Counted from the stretch's first letter, positions 1-10,609 are shown. The stretch is DNA of 64,000 nucleotides from Roseibium aestuarii (GCF_008477545.1 NZ_VORA01000001.1:1178001-1242000); one strand, 5' to 3'. The notes: generated from the letters alone by a model not told the origin. Translations and numbers: made by a program.

Positions 1-16
1 AAGGGCAGTCGACGCA

Positions 17-499
17 GTGGTTCACGGAGAAGGGGAAGCGGAACTCAAGCCGCTGTACCTGGAAGCCCTGACCCTTGTCGAACGGCTTCACCGCCGTCTT
101 CTGGATGTTATCAAGGACGAGTTCGACCGCATGGGCCGGTCTGACGTGAACAGCGTGCAGGCGCTGCTTCTCTTCAACATCGGCGATTCCGAACTGACCG
201 CAGGCGAACTCCGCACGCGGGGCTACTATCTCGGTTCGAACGTGTCCTACAATCTGAAGAAGCTCGTCGAGACCGGCTACATCCACCACCAGCGCTCCCG
301 CATGGATCGCCGTTCGGTGCGAGTGAGCCTGACCGACAAGGGCCGGGAAGTCGCCAAGATCGTGAACGAGCTTTACGAGCGGCACATCCTGTCCGTCGAG
401 CAGGTCGGCGAAATCGGGGCGAATGACTTCGTCACCCTGAACAAATCCCTGCGTCGTCTCGAGCGGTTCTGGACCGACCAGATTCTCTACCGTCTCTGA
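17..499 (+). CDS. ldtR: MarR-family regulator, LdtR-like
   Basis: This is a winged-helix transcription factor of about 160 residues. The recognition region lies at about residues 55-95 (YYLGSNVSYNLKKL) and the wing at about 96-107 (DRRSVRVSLT), the usual MarR layout. The L,D-transpeptidase gene follows on the same strand. This is the context of LdtR, a MarR regulator of a neighbouring L,D-transpeptidase gene in Liberibacter and rhizobia; the symbol rests on that context plus the family match. A GTG at 17 gives the stated start, but the frame is open to the window edge, so the true start may lie upstream. It probably senses a small ligand and controls cell-wall remodelling and its own gene. 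A GC palindrome and a hairpin follow the stop. Confidence 0.8.
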   Translation: MVHGEGEAELKPLYLEALTLVERLHRRLLDVIKDEFDRMGRSDVNSVQALLLFNIGDSELTAGELRTRGYYLGSNVSYNLKKLVETGYIHHQRSRMDRRSVRVSLTDKGREVAKIVNELYERHILSVEQVGEIGANDFVTLNKSLRRLERFWTDQILYRL

Positions 500-510
500 T
501 CTTGCCGGCA

Positions 511-530
511 GGGCCGCGGCGCCGCGGCCC
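511..530. repeat. Perfect 20-nt GC-only palindrome
   Basis: Positions 511-530 read identically on both strands and contain only G and C. The palindrome starts 11 nt after the ldtR stop. It could strengthen transcript folding ahead of the hairpin at 555-598, or be a protein site. No function can be assigned from the sequence. Confidence 0.6.
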
Positions 531-554
531 GGTGCGATCATCGAGGCGCTTTCC

Positions 555-598
555 AAAAGCCCGTCTCCTGACCCTGTCCGGTCGGGCGTCGGGCTTTT
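555..598 (+). terminator. Probable terminator after ldtR
   Basis: AAAAGCCCG (555-563) pairs with CGGGCTTTT (590-598), and GACC/GGTC inside extends the structure. The right arm ends in four T, giving a short U tail. It would separate ldtR from the transpeptidase gene. About 240 nt before the next gene remain for a promoter. AAGCATGTTT near 753-762 is a weak palindrome there and a possible LdtR site, which is low-confidence inference. Confidence 0.55.
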
Positions 599-836
599 GC
601 CTGTCCGGCATTGCGGACATGATATCGACACAAAAGCGTGGCTTCGTCGCCCAGACTGGCGTGGGCTGCGCGGTCGTCCCGCATCCGGTGCCCGTGTGGC
701 CCGCAGGTCGTGCCGGTTCAGCTCTCCTGAGCACCAGGGCTTTCAATTTGTTAAGCATGTTTGGTTAGGGTCCGGGCCGGATCGACGCGGGATGCGCTAG
801 GCTTCCCGCCTGAAGGATGAAACAGGGTTTTTGAGC

Positions 837-2201
837 ATGAACGTCTCGCTGGATACCTCGGCAATCACCCCAAGGACTGCGGCGACGGGCCGTGTCCTGT
901 CCCGGGCGCGCCGCTCGGCGGTGGCCGGTCTCATGTCCCTGTCCGTTCTGGCAGGCTCCGGCTTCGTGACAGGCTCCAATGCCCAGTCCACGGCCCTCGA
1001 CAGCCTGCGTGCCGCCAACCAGCCGGTGGAGTGGGAAGACCGCTTCGACACCTCCACCGAGGGCCTCAAGGCCGTGGAAAGCGCCACGCCGACCCTGTCC
1101 GCCCAGACCCCCGACTATATCGCCATGGCCATCGACCGCTATTCCCGCATCGTCCAGACGGGCGGTTGGGGGCAGGTGACCCCGGTCAAGGGCAAGCCCC
1201 TGCGCATCGGCGATCGCGATCCGCGCGTGGTCGAGCTGCGCCGCCGCCTCATGGTCTCTGGAGACCTGGAGCAGCGCGAAGGCCTGACCGACATCTTCGA
1301 CAGTTACGTCGATGCCGCCCTGCGCCGTTTCCAGCTGCGTCACGGCCTGATGGCCGACGGCCTGCTCGGGGACAACACGGTCGTTGCTCTCAATGTGCCG
1401 GCGGACGTGCGCCTGCAGCAGCTCCAGACCAATTTGGTGCGCCTGCGCTCGATGTCCGGCTTCCTGGGTGACCGCTACGTGATGGTGAACATCCCCGCGG
1501 CCCAGATCGAGGCCGTGGAAGACGGGCGCGTGCGCTCGCGCCACACCGCCGTGGTCGGCAAGATCGACCGTCAGACGCCGATCCTCAATTCCAAGATCTA
1601 CGAGCTGAACTTTAATCCTTACTGGACCGTGCCGGTCTCCATCATCCGCAAGGACCTGATCCCGAAGATGAAGAAGGATCCGGAGTATCTGGCGCGCAAC
1701 CACATCCGCATCTTCGACTGGAAGAACAACGAGCTCTCCTGGCAGCAGATCGACTGGAACACCAATGACGCGGTGAACTACCAGTTCCGTCAGGATCCGG
1801 GTGACGAGAACTCCCTCGGTTCCGTGCGCATCAACTTCCACAATACCCATCAGGTCTATCTGCACGACACTCCGTCCAAGACCCTGTTCGGCAGTGACTA
1901 CCGCTTCCACTCTTCCGGCTGCGTGCGCGTCCAGAACGTGCGCGAGCTGGTGACCTGGCTTCTCCAGTCCTCCACCCCGGACTGGGACCGCGCCAAGGTG
2001 GATGACGTGATCCGCACCGGCCTGCGCGAAGACGTGAAGCTGAAGCTCCAGATCCCGCTCTACCTCACCTATGTGACGGCCTGGGCCAATGCGGATGGCG
2101 TGGTGCATTTCCGCGAGGACATCTACGACCGCGACGGTCTCTTCGCCATGGAGAACCAGGACGCGATCCAGGGCGTGACCGACAGCCAGGCGCGCCTCTG
2201 A
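837..2201 (+). CDS. L,D-transpeptidase with peptidoglycan-binding domain
   Basis: This 454-residue secreted enzyme should cross-link or remodel peptidoglycan stems. The N-terminus has a basic stretch and a hydrophobic segment ending in SNAQS (about residues 30-52), a likely signal peptide. A PG_binding_1-type domain follows (about 120-185, with FQLRHGLMADGLLGDNT). The YkuD catalytic domain spans about 215-385 and carries HSSGCVR, with Cys362 as nucleophile and His358 upstream. ATG 837 is preferred; an in-frame TTG at 831 is the alternative. Pairing with the LdtR-like regulator suggests it is the equivalent of Liberibacter LdtP. A strong terminator follows, so it is probably transcribed alone. 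Confidence 0.88.
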   Translation: MNVSLDTSAITPRTAATGRVLSRARRSAVAGLMSLSVLAGSGFVTGSNAQSTALDSLRAANQPVEWEDRFDTSTEGLKAVESATPTLSAQTPDYIAMAIDRYSRIVQTGGWGQVTPVKGKPLRIGDRDPRVVELRRRLMVSGDLEQREGLTDIFDSYVDAALRRFQLRHGLMADGLLGDNTVVALNVPADVRLQQLQTNLVRLRSMSGFLGDRYVMVNIPAAQIEAVEDGRVRSRHTAVVGKIDRQTPILNSKIYELNFNPYWTVPVSIIRKDLIPKMKKDPEYLARNHIRIFDWKNNELSWQQIDWNTNDAVNYQFRQDPGDENSLGSVRINFHNTHQVYLHDTPSKTLFGSDYRFHSSGCVRVQNVRELVTWLLQSSTPDWDRAKVDDVIRTGLREDVKLKLQIPLYLTYVTAWANADGVVHFREDIYDRDGLFAMENQDAIQGVTDSQARL

Positions 2202-2227
2202 GCGCTCAGCTCCTGCGACAGATTGAA

Positions 2228-2256
2228 GCCGTTCCGCCCTGCGGAGCGGCTTTTTT
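2228..2256 (+). terminator. Rho-independent terminator
   Basis: GCCGTTCCGC and GCGGAGCGGC form a 10-bp stem with one G-U pair and a CCT loop, followed by six T. It ends the L,D-transpeptidase transcript 27 nt after the stop codon. Confidence 0.9.
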
Positions 2257-2408
2257 CGTGGGTGAAGACGTGGGAAAGCGTCGTCTCCCGCTTGTCCGCC
2301 TCTCACGCGGGTCCCATAATCTGGAAGATGCGGTGACACGGCGTGTGGAGCCGCGTGTCTCGCGGAGACCGAGCCCCTGCCGTCCGGTCCCGCACAGGTG
2401 ATCAGCAC

Positions 2409-2672
2409 ATGAGCCAGAACCCGTATCAGCCCTCCGGGCGCGCGAATGGACAGGCCTCCCAGCCTGGCGAGGTCTATATCGAATTCCAGGCCATCGGCCC
2501 GCAGGTGCGTGTCACGGCCATGGATGCGGCCTCCGGCATCGAGGTCTTCGTCGTCGGGCCGGTCACCGCGTCACGGTCTGATCTGCAGACGCTCGCCATC
2601 CGTAAGCTTCAGCGACGCATGGCGCAGGGCGATGATCTGCCCCCATCCTCCGGTCGCGGCATCCTCGCCTGA
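2409..2672 (+). CDS. DUF6898-like small protein
   Basis: An 87-residue soluble protein with no signal peptide. The core (about residues 22-72) is a predicted beta-rich unit with EVYIEFQAIGPQVRVTAMD and GIEVFVVGPV, then a basic helix (IRKLQRRM). It resembles the small DUF6898 family found upstream of glyA in rhizobia; I make that match from memory of family and position. No biochemical role is known to me. ATG 2409 is preferred over upstream in-frame codons because the conserved part begins soon after it. A 253-nt gap separates it from glyA. Confidence 0.7.
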   Translation: MSQNPYQPSGRANGQASQPGEVYIEFQAIGPQVRVTAMDAASGIEVFVVGPVTASRSDLQTLAIRKLQRRMAQGDDLPPSSGRGILA

Positions 2673-2925
2673 CCCGTGGATCTCGGGCGCGCGAGCAATC
2701 GAGCGGCGCAGCCTCCGGTTGACCAGGTCTCCGGGAGAGGGCGTACCCGCTTCCGGGGCCGGTCAAATCGTCCTGAGCATGCGCTCTGCACTTGGTTCGG
2801 ACAGTGCTCTGTGATAGTCCGATCCGCGACAGTTCAATGAACCCTGACCGGGGATCGTCGACGCCTTGCGAGGCCGAGGCGAGAGCCGGACCAAGGGGTC
2901 CGTTTCCAGCAAAAGGGAAGGCGAC

Positions 2926-4236
<1,311 letters not shown>

Positions 4237-4298
4237 GGGCGACAGGCCTCACGCAACCGCGAGGCTTGCGCGGGGCCGTTTCCTGCACGATCTTGAAG

Positions 4299-4335
4299 AG
4301 ACCCTGGACCCTCAGCCCGGACGTGCTGGGGGTCT
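4299..4335 (+). terminator. Weak hairpin between glyA and nrdR
   Basis: AGACCC (4299-4304) pairs with GGGTCT (4330-4335), and an inner CAGC/GCTG extends an imperfect stem. The tail is TCTTG rather than a clean T run, so it may attenuate glyA read-through into nrdR rather than stop it fully. Confidence 0.35.
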
Positions 4336-4359
4336 TCTTGTCAAACGGAGCATATGCCC

Positions 4360-4863
4360 ATGCGTTGTCCCTACTGCGGCGGCGAGGAAACCCAGGTCAA
4401 GGACTCCCGTCCCACGGAAGACAACACCGCCATTCGCCGGCGCCGGGTCTGCAACACCTGCGCAGGGCGCTTCACCACGTTCGAACGGGTGCAGCTGCGC
4501 GAGCTGATCGTCATCAAGCGCAATGGCCGCCGTGTGCCCTTCGACCGGGAAAAGCTCATGCGCTCCGTCTCGATTGCCGTGCGCAAGCGCCCGGTGGAGC
4601 CCGAGCGGATCGAGCGCATGGTCTCCGGCATCGTGCGCCAGCTGGAAAGCTCGGGCGAGAGCGACATCACGGCGGAAACCATCGGCAACCACGTGATGGA
4701 AGGGCTCAAGGGCGTCGATGACGTGGCCTATGTGCGCTTCGCCTCCGTCTACAAGAATTTCCGCGAGGCCAAGGATTTCGAGGCCCTGCTCGGCGAGTTG
4801 AGCGATTCCGACGGGGAGGGGATGGCATCCCTGTCGTCTCGCTCCGCCAACGACGACGACTGA
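4360..4863 (+). CDS. nrdR: Transcriptional repressor NrdR
   Basis: NrdR senses (d)ATP and represses ribonucleotide reductase genes. From ATG 4360 the protein begins MRCPYC, so the zinc-ribbon cysteines fall at positions 3 and 6 as in the family; the second pair is in VCNTC near residue 30. The ATP-cone follows (about 45-135, beginning [18 protein letters not shown]). Length is 167 residues, with an acidic C-terminal tail (NDDD). An ATG at 4354 sits nearer CGGAG (4345-4349) but would add two residues before the zinc ribbon. RibD starts 62 nt downstream, so cotranscription with riboflavin genes is likely. Confidence 0.95.
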   Translation: MRCPYCGGEETQVKDSRPTEDNTAIRRRRVCNTCAGRFTTFERVQLRELIVIKRNGRRVPFDREKLMRSVSIAVRKRPVEPERIERMVSGIVRQLESSGESDITAETIGNHVMEGLKGVDDVAYVRFASVYKNFREAKDFEALLGELSDSDGEGMASLSSRSANDDD

Positions 4864-4925
4864 CCGCACGCCGCAACGCCTGCTCGACACGCCCTCCCGT
4901 CCCACTCCCTGTCCACGGACCCTTC

Positions 4926-6059
4926 ATGAACACCGCCGCAGAGGATCGCCGCTTTCTTCTCGCCGCCGTCCGGCTGGCCCGACGGGGGCTCGGCCGGGTC
5001 TGGCCCAATCCGTCCGTGGGCGCGCTGATCGTTGCCCGCAACGAGGCCGGAGAGCCGGTGGTCGTCGGCCGCGGTGTGACGGGACGACCAGGCACGGGCC
5101 ATGCGGAAGCGCGCGCGCTGGCCGATGCGGGCGAGAAGGCGCGCGGCGCCACCTGCTATGTGACCCTGGAGCCCTGTTCCCACTTCGGCCGCACGCCGCC
5201 CTGTTCGCTCGCCCTCATCGAGGCGGGCGTCGCCCGCGTGGTCGTTGGCGTGGAGGATCCCAATCCCCGGGTTGCCGGCCGTGGCATCGCCCTTCTGCGC
5301 AAGGCCGGCATCGAGGTCGAGGTCGGCGTGGCCCGCGATGAGGCGCTTGCCCTGCACGCGGGCTTCATCCGCCGGATCACGGAAAACCGTCCGCATGTGA
5401 CCCTGAAGATGGCCCTGTCTGCGGATGGCGCCATCGGCCGGGTGGGTGCGCCCGAAGGTGCTGCCCAGATCCATCTCACGGGACCGATTGCCAATGCGCA
5501 GGTCCACACCCTGCGCGCCAGCCATGACGCCATCCTGGTGGGCATCGGCACCGCCTTGGGCGACGATCCGAGCCTCACCTGCCGCCTGCCGGGCATGGCC
5601 GACCGCTCGCCGGTCCGCGTGGTGCTGGACCCTTCCGCCCGCCTGCCGTTGAACGCCACCCTCGTGCGCACCGCCGCCGAGGTGCCCGTCTGGCTGATCG
5701 TCACCGCCGACGCTCCGGCCGGGCGCCTCGACGCGCTCACTTCCGCCGGCGTGCTGGTGATCAAGGTGCCCGCCAATCGGGAAGGGCGCATTGCCCCGGC
5801 GGCCGCCCTCGCGGCACTCGCAGCGCGCGGCATCACCACTGTCCTGGTGGAGGGCGGCGCCCATGTGGCCGACGCCTTCGAGCGTGCCGGGCTGGTGGAC
5901 ACCATGATCATGGCCCATGCGCCGCAGCGGATCGGGGAGGGGAGACTCTATCCTTTCGCCGACCGCAGTCTGGACATGGTGCTCGCAGATCATACCTATG
6001 TGCTGACCGAGACCGGCACCTGGGGGCCGGACGGCTATCAGATCTTCCGCCGCCGATGA
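4926..6059 (+). CDS. ribD: RibD, bifunctional riboflavin deaminase/reductase
   Basis: RibD carries out two early riboflavin steps: deamination of the pyrimidine from GTP cyclohydrolase II, then NADPH reduction of the ribosyl side chain. The N-terminal deaminase has the zinc site HAE (His59, Glu61) and PCSHFGRTPPC (Cys84, Cys93). The C-terminal reductase begins near residue 150 (VTLKMALSADG) and contains LVEGGAHVADAF. Length 377 is typical. It is the first of the ribD-ribE-ribH series; ribE starts 50 nt after it. No FMN riboswitch is recognisable upstream. Confidence 0.96.
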   Translation: MNTAAEDRRFLLAAVRLARRGLGRVWPNPSVGALIVARNEAGEPVVVGRGVTGRPGTGHAEARALADAGEKARGATCYVTLEPCSHFGRTPPCSLALIEAGVARVVVGVEDPNPRVAGRGIALLRKAGIEVEVGVARDEALALHAGFIRRITENRPHVTLKMALSADGAIGRVGAPEGAAQIHLTGPIANAQVHTLRASHDAILVGIGTALGDDPSLTCRLPGMADRSPVRVVLDPSARLPLNATLVRTAAEVPVWLIVTADAPAGRLDALTSAGVLVIKVPANREGRIAPAAALAALAARGITTVLVEGGAHVADAFERAGLVDTMIMAHAPQRIGEGRLYPFADRSLDMVLADHTYVLTETGTWGPDGYQIFRRR

Positions 6060-6109
6060 GGGCCGGGCCCTGCGGTGCGCCACGAAACGACTTTGGAAAG
6101 TTGACCGAC

Positions 6110-6724
6110 ATGTTCACCGGAATTGTCACGGATCTCGGCGAGATCCTCTCCGCCGAGAAGATCCCGGCAGGGCTGCGCACCCGCATCCGCACCACCTATG
6201 ATCCGGACACCATCGATCTGGGCGCCTCCATTGCCTGCGGCGGTCCGTGCCATACGGTGGTGGCCAAGGGCCGCGACGACACCGGTGCGGCCTGGTTCGA
6301 GGTGGAATCGGGGGCGGAAACACTGAAGCTCACCACCGTGACCGACTGGGCGCCCGGCCAGAAGCTCAATCTGGAGCGGTCGCTCGCCATGGGAACCGAG
6401 CTCGGAGGGCATCTGGTGCTCGGCCACGTGGACGGCATGGCGCGGGTGACGAAGCGCGTCGACCACGCGGACAGCGTCTATTTCCAGTTCGAGGCGCCGC
6501 GTGAATGCGCACCCTTCATCGCGAAGAAGGGAAGTGTGTGTCTCGACGGCACCTCGCTCACCGTGAACGAGGCCGAAGGCTGCCTTTTCTCCGTCTTCCT
6601 GATCCCCCACACCCTCGCGGTGACCACCTGGGGCGCGCGCCAGGAAGGCGACCGCATCAATCTGGAAGTCGATATGATGGCGCGCTACGCCGCAAGACTT
6701 GCGGAATTCTCCCGCGAGGCGTAA
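6110..6724 (+). CDS. ribE: Riboflavin synthase alpha subunit
   Basis: The enzyme dismutates two lumazine molecules into riboflavin and the pyrimidine precursor. It begins MFTGIVTDLGEI, the diagnostic N-terminus, so ATG 6110 is chosen over an upstream in-frame start; GGAAAG lies shortly before it. Two lumazine-binding repeats are visible (about 1-95 and 96-195), the second with GSVCLDGTSLTVNE. Length is 204 residues. A 189-nt gap separates it from ribH, long enough for an internal promoter, though I see no clear one. Confidence 0.96.
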   Translation: MFTGIVTDLGEILSAEKIPAGLRTRIRTTYDPDTIDLGASIACGGPCHTVVAKGRDDTGAAWFEVESGAETLKLTTVTDWAPGQKLNLERSLAMGTELGGHLVLGHVDGMARVTKRVDHADSVYFQFEAPRECAPFIAKKGSVCLDGTSLTVNEAEGCLFSVFLIPHTLAVTTWGARQEGDRINLEVDMMARYAARLAEFSREA

Positions 6725-6913
6725 CGGAGAGCGCAAGGTCTTTTCTCCAGACGTCTTCATTCGGGGGCGGGCGGTTCGTATCGTCCGACCCTTGTCGTTT
6801 ACCGAACCCGGAAGTTGTCCTCAGCTCGTCGGCTGAAGGGGGCTTTCAGGGGTGGACAAACCGGGGCGTGACGTGGTTCTTGTCGCGACCCCCAGAACAG
6901 GTAATTTGATCCC

Positions 6914-7363
6914 ATGAGCTCTTCCCCGAAGCTTCTGATTATTGAAGCACGCTTCTACGCAGACATCGCCGACGCCCTCGCAGAAGGCGCGATCTCCGCG
7001 CTGGAAGCCGCAGGCGCTTCCTATGATCGGATCGAGGTTCCGGGCGTCCTGGAGATCCCGGCGGCCCTGTCCATGGCCCTGACCGCGATGGAAACCGATG
7101 GCGAGATCTACGACGGCTTCGTGCTGCTCGGCTGCGTCATTCGCGGCGAGACCTCCCATTACGACATCGTCGCCAACGAATCCGCCCGGGTCATCATGGA
7201 CCTGATCGTCGATGCGGACCTGGCGGTCGGCAACGGCATCCTGACCGTCGAGAACGGCGACCAGGCCTGGGCACGGGCGCGCAAGGATGACAAGAACAAG
7301 GGCGGCTTTGCAGCCGATGCGGCGCTGGCCATGATCGCCCTGAAAGAACGACTTGGAGTGTGA
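6914..7363 (+). CDS. ribH: Lumazine synthase
   Basis: This enzyme condenses the ribityl pyrimidine with dihydroxybutanone phosphate to give the lumazine substrate of riboflavin synthase. At 149 residues it has the family hallmarks: [11 protein letters not shown] (42-52), [13 protein letters not shown] with the catalytic His82, and NGILTVEN. The C-terminus contains [11 protein letters not shown]. The stop overlaps the region of the nusB start, a common RibH-NusB arrangement, so both are probably translated from one message. Confidence 0.96.
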   Translation: MSSSPKLLIIEARFYADIADALAEGAISALEAAGASYDRIEVPGVLEIPAALSMALTAMETDGEIYDGFVLLGCVIRGETSHYDIVANESARVIMDLIVDADLAVGNGILTVENGDQAWARARKDDKNKGGFAADAALAMIALKERLGV

Positions 7364-7368
7364 CTGAC

Positions 7369-7938
7369 ATGACCGACAAGGTCGATCCGAAACAGACCAA
7401 GACCGGTGAAGTTCGTCCCGCCAACAAGCGCGGGACGGCGCGTCTCGGTGCCGTTCAGGCCCTCTACCAGATGGATGTGGGTGAGGCGAACGTGACGGAC
7501 GTCATCGCCGAATTCACCGCCTTTCGGCTTGGCAAGGAGCTCGACGGCGAGCAGTACCGCGACGCGGACGAGCAGTGGTTCAAGGACATCGTGAAGGGCG
7601 TGGTCGCCGACCAGCGCTTCCTCGATCCCTTCATCCACACGGCGCTGCGCGAGGACTGGCCGCTCAAGCGGATCGACAGCCTGCTGCGCGCCATCCTGCG
7701 CGCCGGCGGCTACGAGCTGCTGCGCCGCAAGGACGTGCCGGCCCGCGTCATCATTTCCGAATACATCGACATCACGAAGGCCTTCTTCGAAGCCGATGAA
7801 CCGGGACTGGTGAACGGCGTGCTCGACCGTCTGGCCCACGATCTGCGCAATGCGGAATTCGTCGCTCCCGAGCCGGGGTCCGCCGATGCGGACGCGGACA
7901 GCGCGGAAGACGACGCTGGGGACGCCGACAAGGCGTGA
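7369..7938 (+). CDS. nusB: Transcription antitermination factor NusB
   Basis: NusB binds boxA RNA with NusE for rRNA antitermination. The helical NusB core runs from about residue 20 ([18 protein letters not shown]) to about 160, with [17 protein letters not shown] and a closing [15 protein letters not shown]. The last 30 residues are an acidic Ala/Asp-rich tail beyond the usual domain. ATG 7369 is chosen because GGAG (7355-7358) lies 10 nt before it. A GTG at 7360 overlapping the ribH stop is possible but sits only 1 nt from that SD. Length 189. Confidence 0.95.
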   Translation: MTDKVDPKQTKTGEVRPANKRGTARLGAVQALYQMDVGEANVTDVIAEFTAFRLGKELDGEQYRDADEQWFKDIVKGVVADQRFLDPFIHTALREDWPLKRIDSLLRAILRAGGYELLRRKDVPARVIISEYIDITKAFFEADEPGLVNGVLDRLAHDLRNAEFVAPEPGSADADADSAEDDAGDADKA

Positions 7939-7954
7939 CGGGAGACGTGGTGCG

Positions 7955-9004
7955 ATGACGGGCAGGGACGACCGGAACGGCCGTCCGGACGGGCAGGACA
8001 GCCAGCGTCCGGGCGAGTTCGACCTGATCCGCGCCTATTTCGCGCCACTCGCCCGCGATCCGGGCAGTCTCGGCCTCACCGATGATGCCACCGTCTACCA
8101 TCCGGGCGAGGGCTGCGAGCTTGTCCTGACCAAGGACATGCTCTCCGCCAACGTTCATTTCTTTGCCGATGATCCGCCCGAGGCGATTGCCTCCAAGGCG
8201 CTGCGGGTCAATCTGTCCGATCTGGCGGCCAAGGGCGCCGTGCCGCGAGCCTACCTTCTGGGCCTGGGCCTGCCCGATGACTGGACCGCCGTCTGGCTGG
8301 AACGCTTCGCCTGCGGCCTCAATGGCGATCAGGCGGCCTTTGACGTGACGCTGGTGGGCGGCGACACGATCCGCGCCGGGGACCGGCTGCAGATCTCCAT
8401 CACCGCCATCGGCGAGCTGCCCGAAGGCACGGCGGTGCGCCGCTCGGGCGGTTCGGCAGGCGACCTTCTCTATGTCACCGGCACCCTTGGCGATGCGGCC
8501 GCAGGTCTGCGCGAGAGGCTCGACGCCCGCGCCTTCGATCACGTGGGTCTGGAGGCGGACGAGCTGCGCCACATCCTCCATCGCTATCTCCTGCCGCAAC
8601 CGCGCGTGGCGCTGGCTCCCGTCGTGCGGGCCCATGCCTCGGCCGCCATGGATGTGTCCGACGGCCTGATGGCCGATGCCGGTCATCTGGCCCGCGCCAG
8701 CAAGGTCGACCTGCACATCGATCTGGACCGGGTGCCCCTGTCGCCCGCCCTGCGGCGCATTCTGGCTGCCGAACGGCGGCTGGGACTGGCCTGTCTGGGC
8801 GGCGGTGACGACTACGAGATCCTTTGTCTGGTTCCGGTCGACAAGGCAGCCGCATTCGAGGCGGAAGCAGCCCTCCAGCGCTGCCCGGTCACCTGCATCG
8901 GCACGGCAAGCGCGAGCATGGACAAGTCCCAGGGCCGGGTGATCCTGCAGCAGGCCGGGGTCGATCTCACCGACGTCTCTCCCGACGGGTTCCGGCACTT
9001 CTGA
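7955..9004 (+). CDS. thiL: Thiamine-monophosphate kinase
   Basis: ThiL phosphorylates thiamine phosphate to the active cofactor thiamine diphosphate. The 349-residue protein shows the AIRS/PurM-like fold motifs: LTDDATVY near the N-terminus, a DMLSANVHFFADDPPE metal-binding stretch, VGGDTIRAGD, AAMDVSDGLMADAGHLA, and GGGDDYEILCLV near residue 285. ATG 7955 follows GGGAGA by a suitable distance, 16 nt after the nusB stop. The ribH-nusB-thiL order is conserved in many proteobacteria. Confidence 0.95.
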   Translation: MTGRDDRNGRPDGQDSQRPGEFDLIRAYFAPLARDPGSLGLTDDATVYHPGEGCELVLTKDMLSANVHFFADDPPEAIASKALRVNLSDLAAKGAVPRAYLLGLGLPDDWTAVWLERFACGLNGDQAAFDVTLVGGDTIRAGDRLQISITAIGELPEGTAVRRSGGSAGDLLYVTGTLGDAAAGLRERLDARAFDHVGLEADELRHILHRYLLPQPRVALAPVVRAHASAAMDVSDGLMADAGHLARASKVDLHIDLDRVPLSPALRRILAAERRLGLACLGGGDDYEILCLVPVDKAAAFEAEAALQRCPVTCIGTASASMDKSQGRVILQQAGVDLTDVSPDGFRHF

Positions 9005-9235
9005 GGCCCTCGCGCCCTCACGTCCTGATCCCCTCTGCGCTGACGGAGGCGGGAGAGGGGCGGGGCAAAAGCTGCTGGTCATTCAACGGACTGCTCTGTA
9101 AGGTCGCGGCCATTCCCAGCCCGCGACAGACCCCGGGCCGGGGCCGGTCCTCTGCGCGCGCCTTGCCCTGCGGCGCCCACTGCGGCGTCTCTGGTCCCCG
9201 CATCGGTCTGCGCCTTGCCAGTCCGACAGAAGCCC

Positions 9236-10510
9236 ATGACTCAGCCCAAGACTCAGCCCAAGACTCAGCCGACGCCCCATCCGACGCCATCCGTTGATCC
9301 CTTGACGCCGACCGGGCTCGATGGAGACCGCCTGGCCCGCCGCAACGCGGTGCTGCTTGCCCTCGCCCAATCCATCGGTGGGGCGACCGCCTCGATCATC
9401 ATCGCCACCGGTCCGCTGGTCGGCACCATGATGCTTCACGGATCCAAGTCCCTGGCCACCTTGCCCGTCTCGGCCATGGTGCTGGGCACGGCCATAGGCA
9501 CCCTGCCGGCCGGTGCCATTTCGCGGCGGCTCGGGCGGCGCGTCGGCTTCATGGGCGCGGCGGTGCTTTCGGCCTGTGGCGGATTGCTGGCCGCCTTTGC
9601 CATCTTCCAGTCCCTGTTCTGGCTCTTCGCGCTCGCCTGCATGTTCAGCGGTTTTGCGGCCGCCTTTGTCCAGCAATACCGCTTCGCGGCCGCCGACACC
9701 GCCTCCGAGGGTTTCCGCCCCAAGGCGATTTCCTGGGTGATGGCCGGGGGCGTTCTGGCGGGTGTGGTCGGACCCCAGACGGTGATCTGGAGCAAGGACC
9801 TCTTCTCGCCCATCCTCTTTGCCGGCACCTATGTGGCCCAGGCGGGCCTTGCCCTGATTGCCCTGGCGCTGGTTTCTGCCCTGCGCATTCCCCGCCCTGC
9901 CGCCGTTGTGGCCGGCGCGACGGGGCGGCCGCTGGCGCAGATCATGGCGCAGCCGCGTTTCATCGTGGCCGCCGCCTGCGGCATCACCTCCTACGCGCTG
10001 ATGAGCCTCGTGATGACGGCCACGCCGCTCGCCATGATCGGCTGCGGCCTCACGGAGACCGATGCCGCCCTCGGCATCCAGTGGCACGTGCTGGCCATGT
10101 TCGGGCCGAGCTTCTTTACCGGCAACCTGATCACCCGCTTCGGCAAGGAGCGGATCGTGGCCATCGGCTTGGCCCTGCTGGCGGCCTGTTCGATGGTGGC
10201 GCTCGCCGGTGTCGAGCTCGCCCATTTCTGGACCGCGCTGATCCTGCTCGGTCTTGGCTGGAACTTCGGCTTCATCGGCGCCACCGCCATGCTGACCGAC
10301 GCCTATCGGCCGGAAGAGCGCAACATGGTGCAGGCGGTGAATGATTTCCTCGTCTTCGGCGTGGTGGCCTCCGCGTCCTTCCTGTCCGGCCAGCTTCTGG
10401 AGCATTTCGGCTGGACCACCGTGAACGTGATCGTCTTCCCCTTCGTGGCGCTCAGCCTCGGCCTTCTCGGCTGGCTGGTGTTCCAGGGGCGGAAAGGACA
10501 GCTTTCCTGA
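9236..10510 (+). CDS. MFS transporter
   Basis: A 424-residue polytopic membrane protein with about 12 hydrophobic segments, starting near residue 37 (AVLLALAQSIGGATASIIIA). Between TM2 and TM3 is GAISRRLGRRVGF, the MFS loop motif. It resembles YnfM/Bcr-like efflux members, but the substrate cannot be read from the sequence. ATG 9236 is chosen; there is no convincing SD and an in-frame TTG exists at 9215. The N-terminal tail contains a short TQPK repeat encoded by a 12-bp tandem repeat. It stands 231 nt after thiL with no obvious terminator between. Confidence 0.85.
   Translation: MTQPKTQPKTQPTPHPTPSVDPLTPTGLDGDRLARRNAVLLALAQSIGGATASIIIATGPLVGTMMLHGSKSLATLPVSAMVLGTAIGTLPAGAISRRLGRRVGFMGAAVLSACGGLLAAFAIFQSLFWLFALACMFSGFAAAFVQQYRFAAADTASEGFRPKAISWVMAGGVLAGVVGPQTVIWSKDLFSPILFAGTYVAQAGLALIALALVSALRIPRPAAVVAGATGRPLAQIMAQPRFIVAAACGITSYALMSLVMTATPLAMIGCGLTETDAALGIQWHVLAMFGPSFFTGNLITRFGKERIVAIGLALLAACSMVALAGVELAHFWTALILLGLGWNFGFIGATAMLTDAYRPEERNMVQAVNDFLVFGVVASASFLSGQLLEHFGWTTVNVIVFPFVALSLGLLGWLVFQGRKGQLS
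9238..9270 (+). repeat. 12-bp in-frame tandem repeat in MFS N-terminus
   Basis: GACTCAGCCCAA occurs at 9238-9249 and 9250-9261, with a partial third copy at 9262-9270. It encodes repeated Thr-Gln-Pro-Lys ahead of the first membrane segment. Copy-number change would keep the reading frame. Confidence 0.8.
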
Positions 10511-10609
10511 CCTAGAGGACGGCGGTGCAGCGTAAATATTGGTCAAGTTTATGCTGCATTGCCAGAAATACTGTATCCGGTTGAATACAAGATTATTCGA
10601 TTGGAGAAC

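Noticed and set aside
765..2408. Long - strand open frame opposite the L,D-transpeptidase
   Set aside because: It mirrors the codon-position GC bias of the real gene and has no family motifs. Similar mirror frames at 9083-10546 (-), 23666-25000 (+), 24967-26739 (+) and 45737-48628 (-) were dropped for the same reason.
2673..2925. Glycine or folate riboswitch upstream of glyA
   Set aside because: GGGAGAGG near 2732 recalls the glycine riboswitch, but the other conserved segments are missing. No complete fold could be drawn.
6725..6913. FMN riboswitch between ribE and ribH
   Set aside because: The conserved RFN segments are not present in this gap or upstream of ribD.
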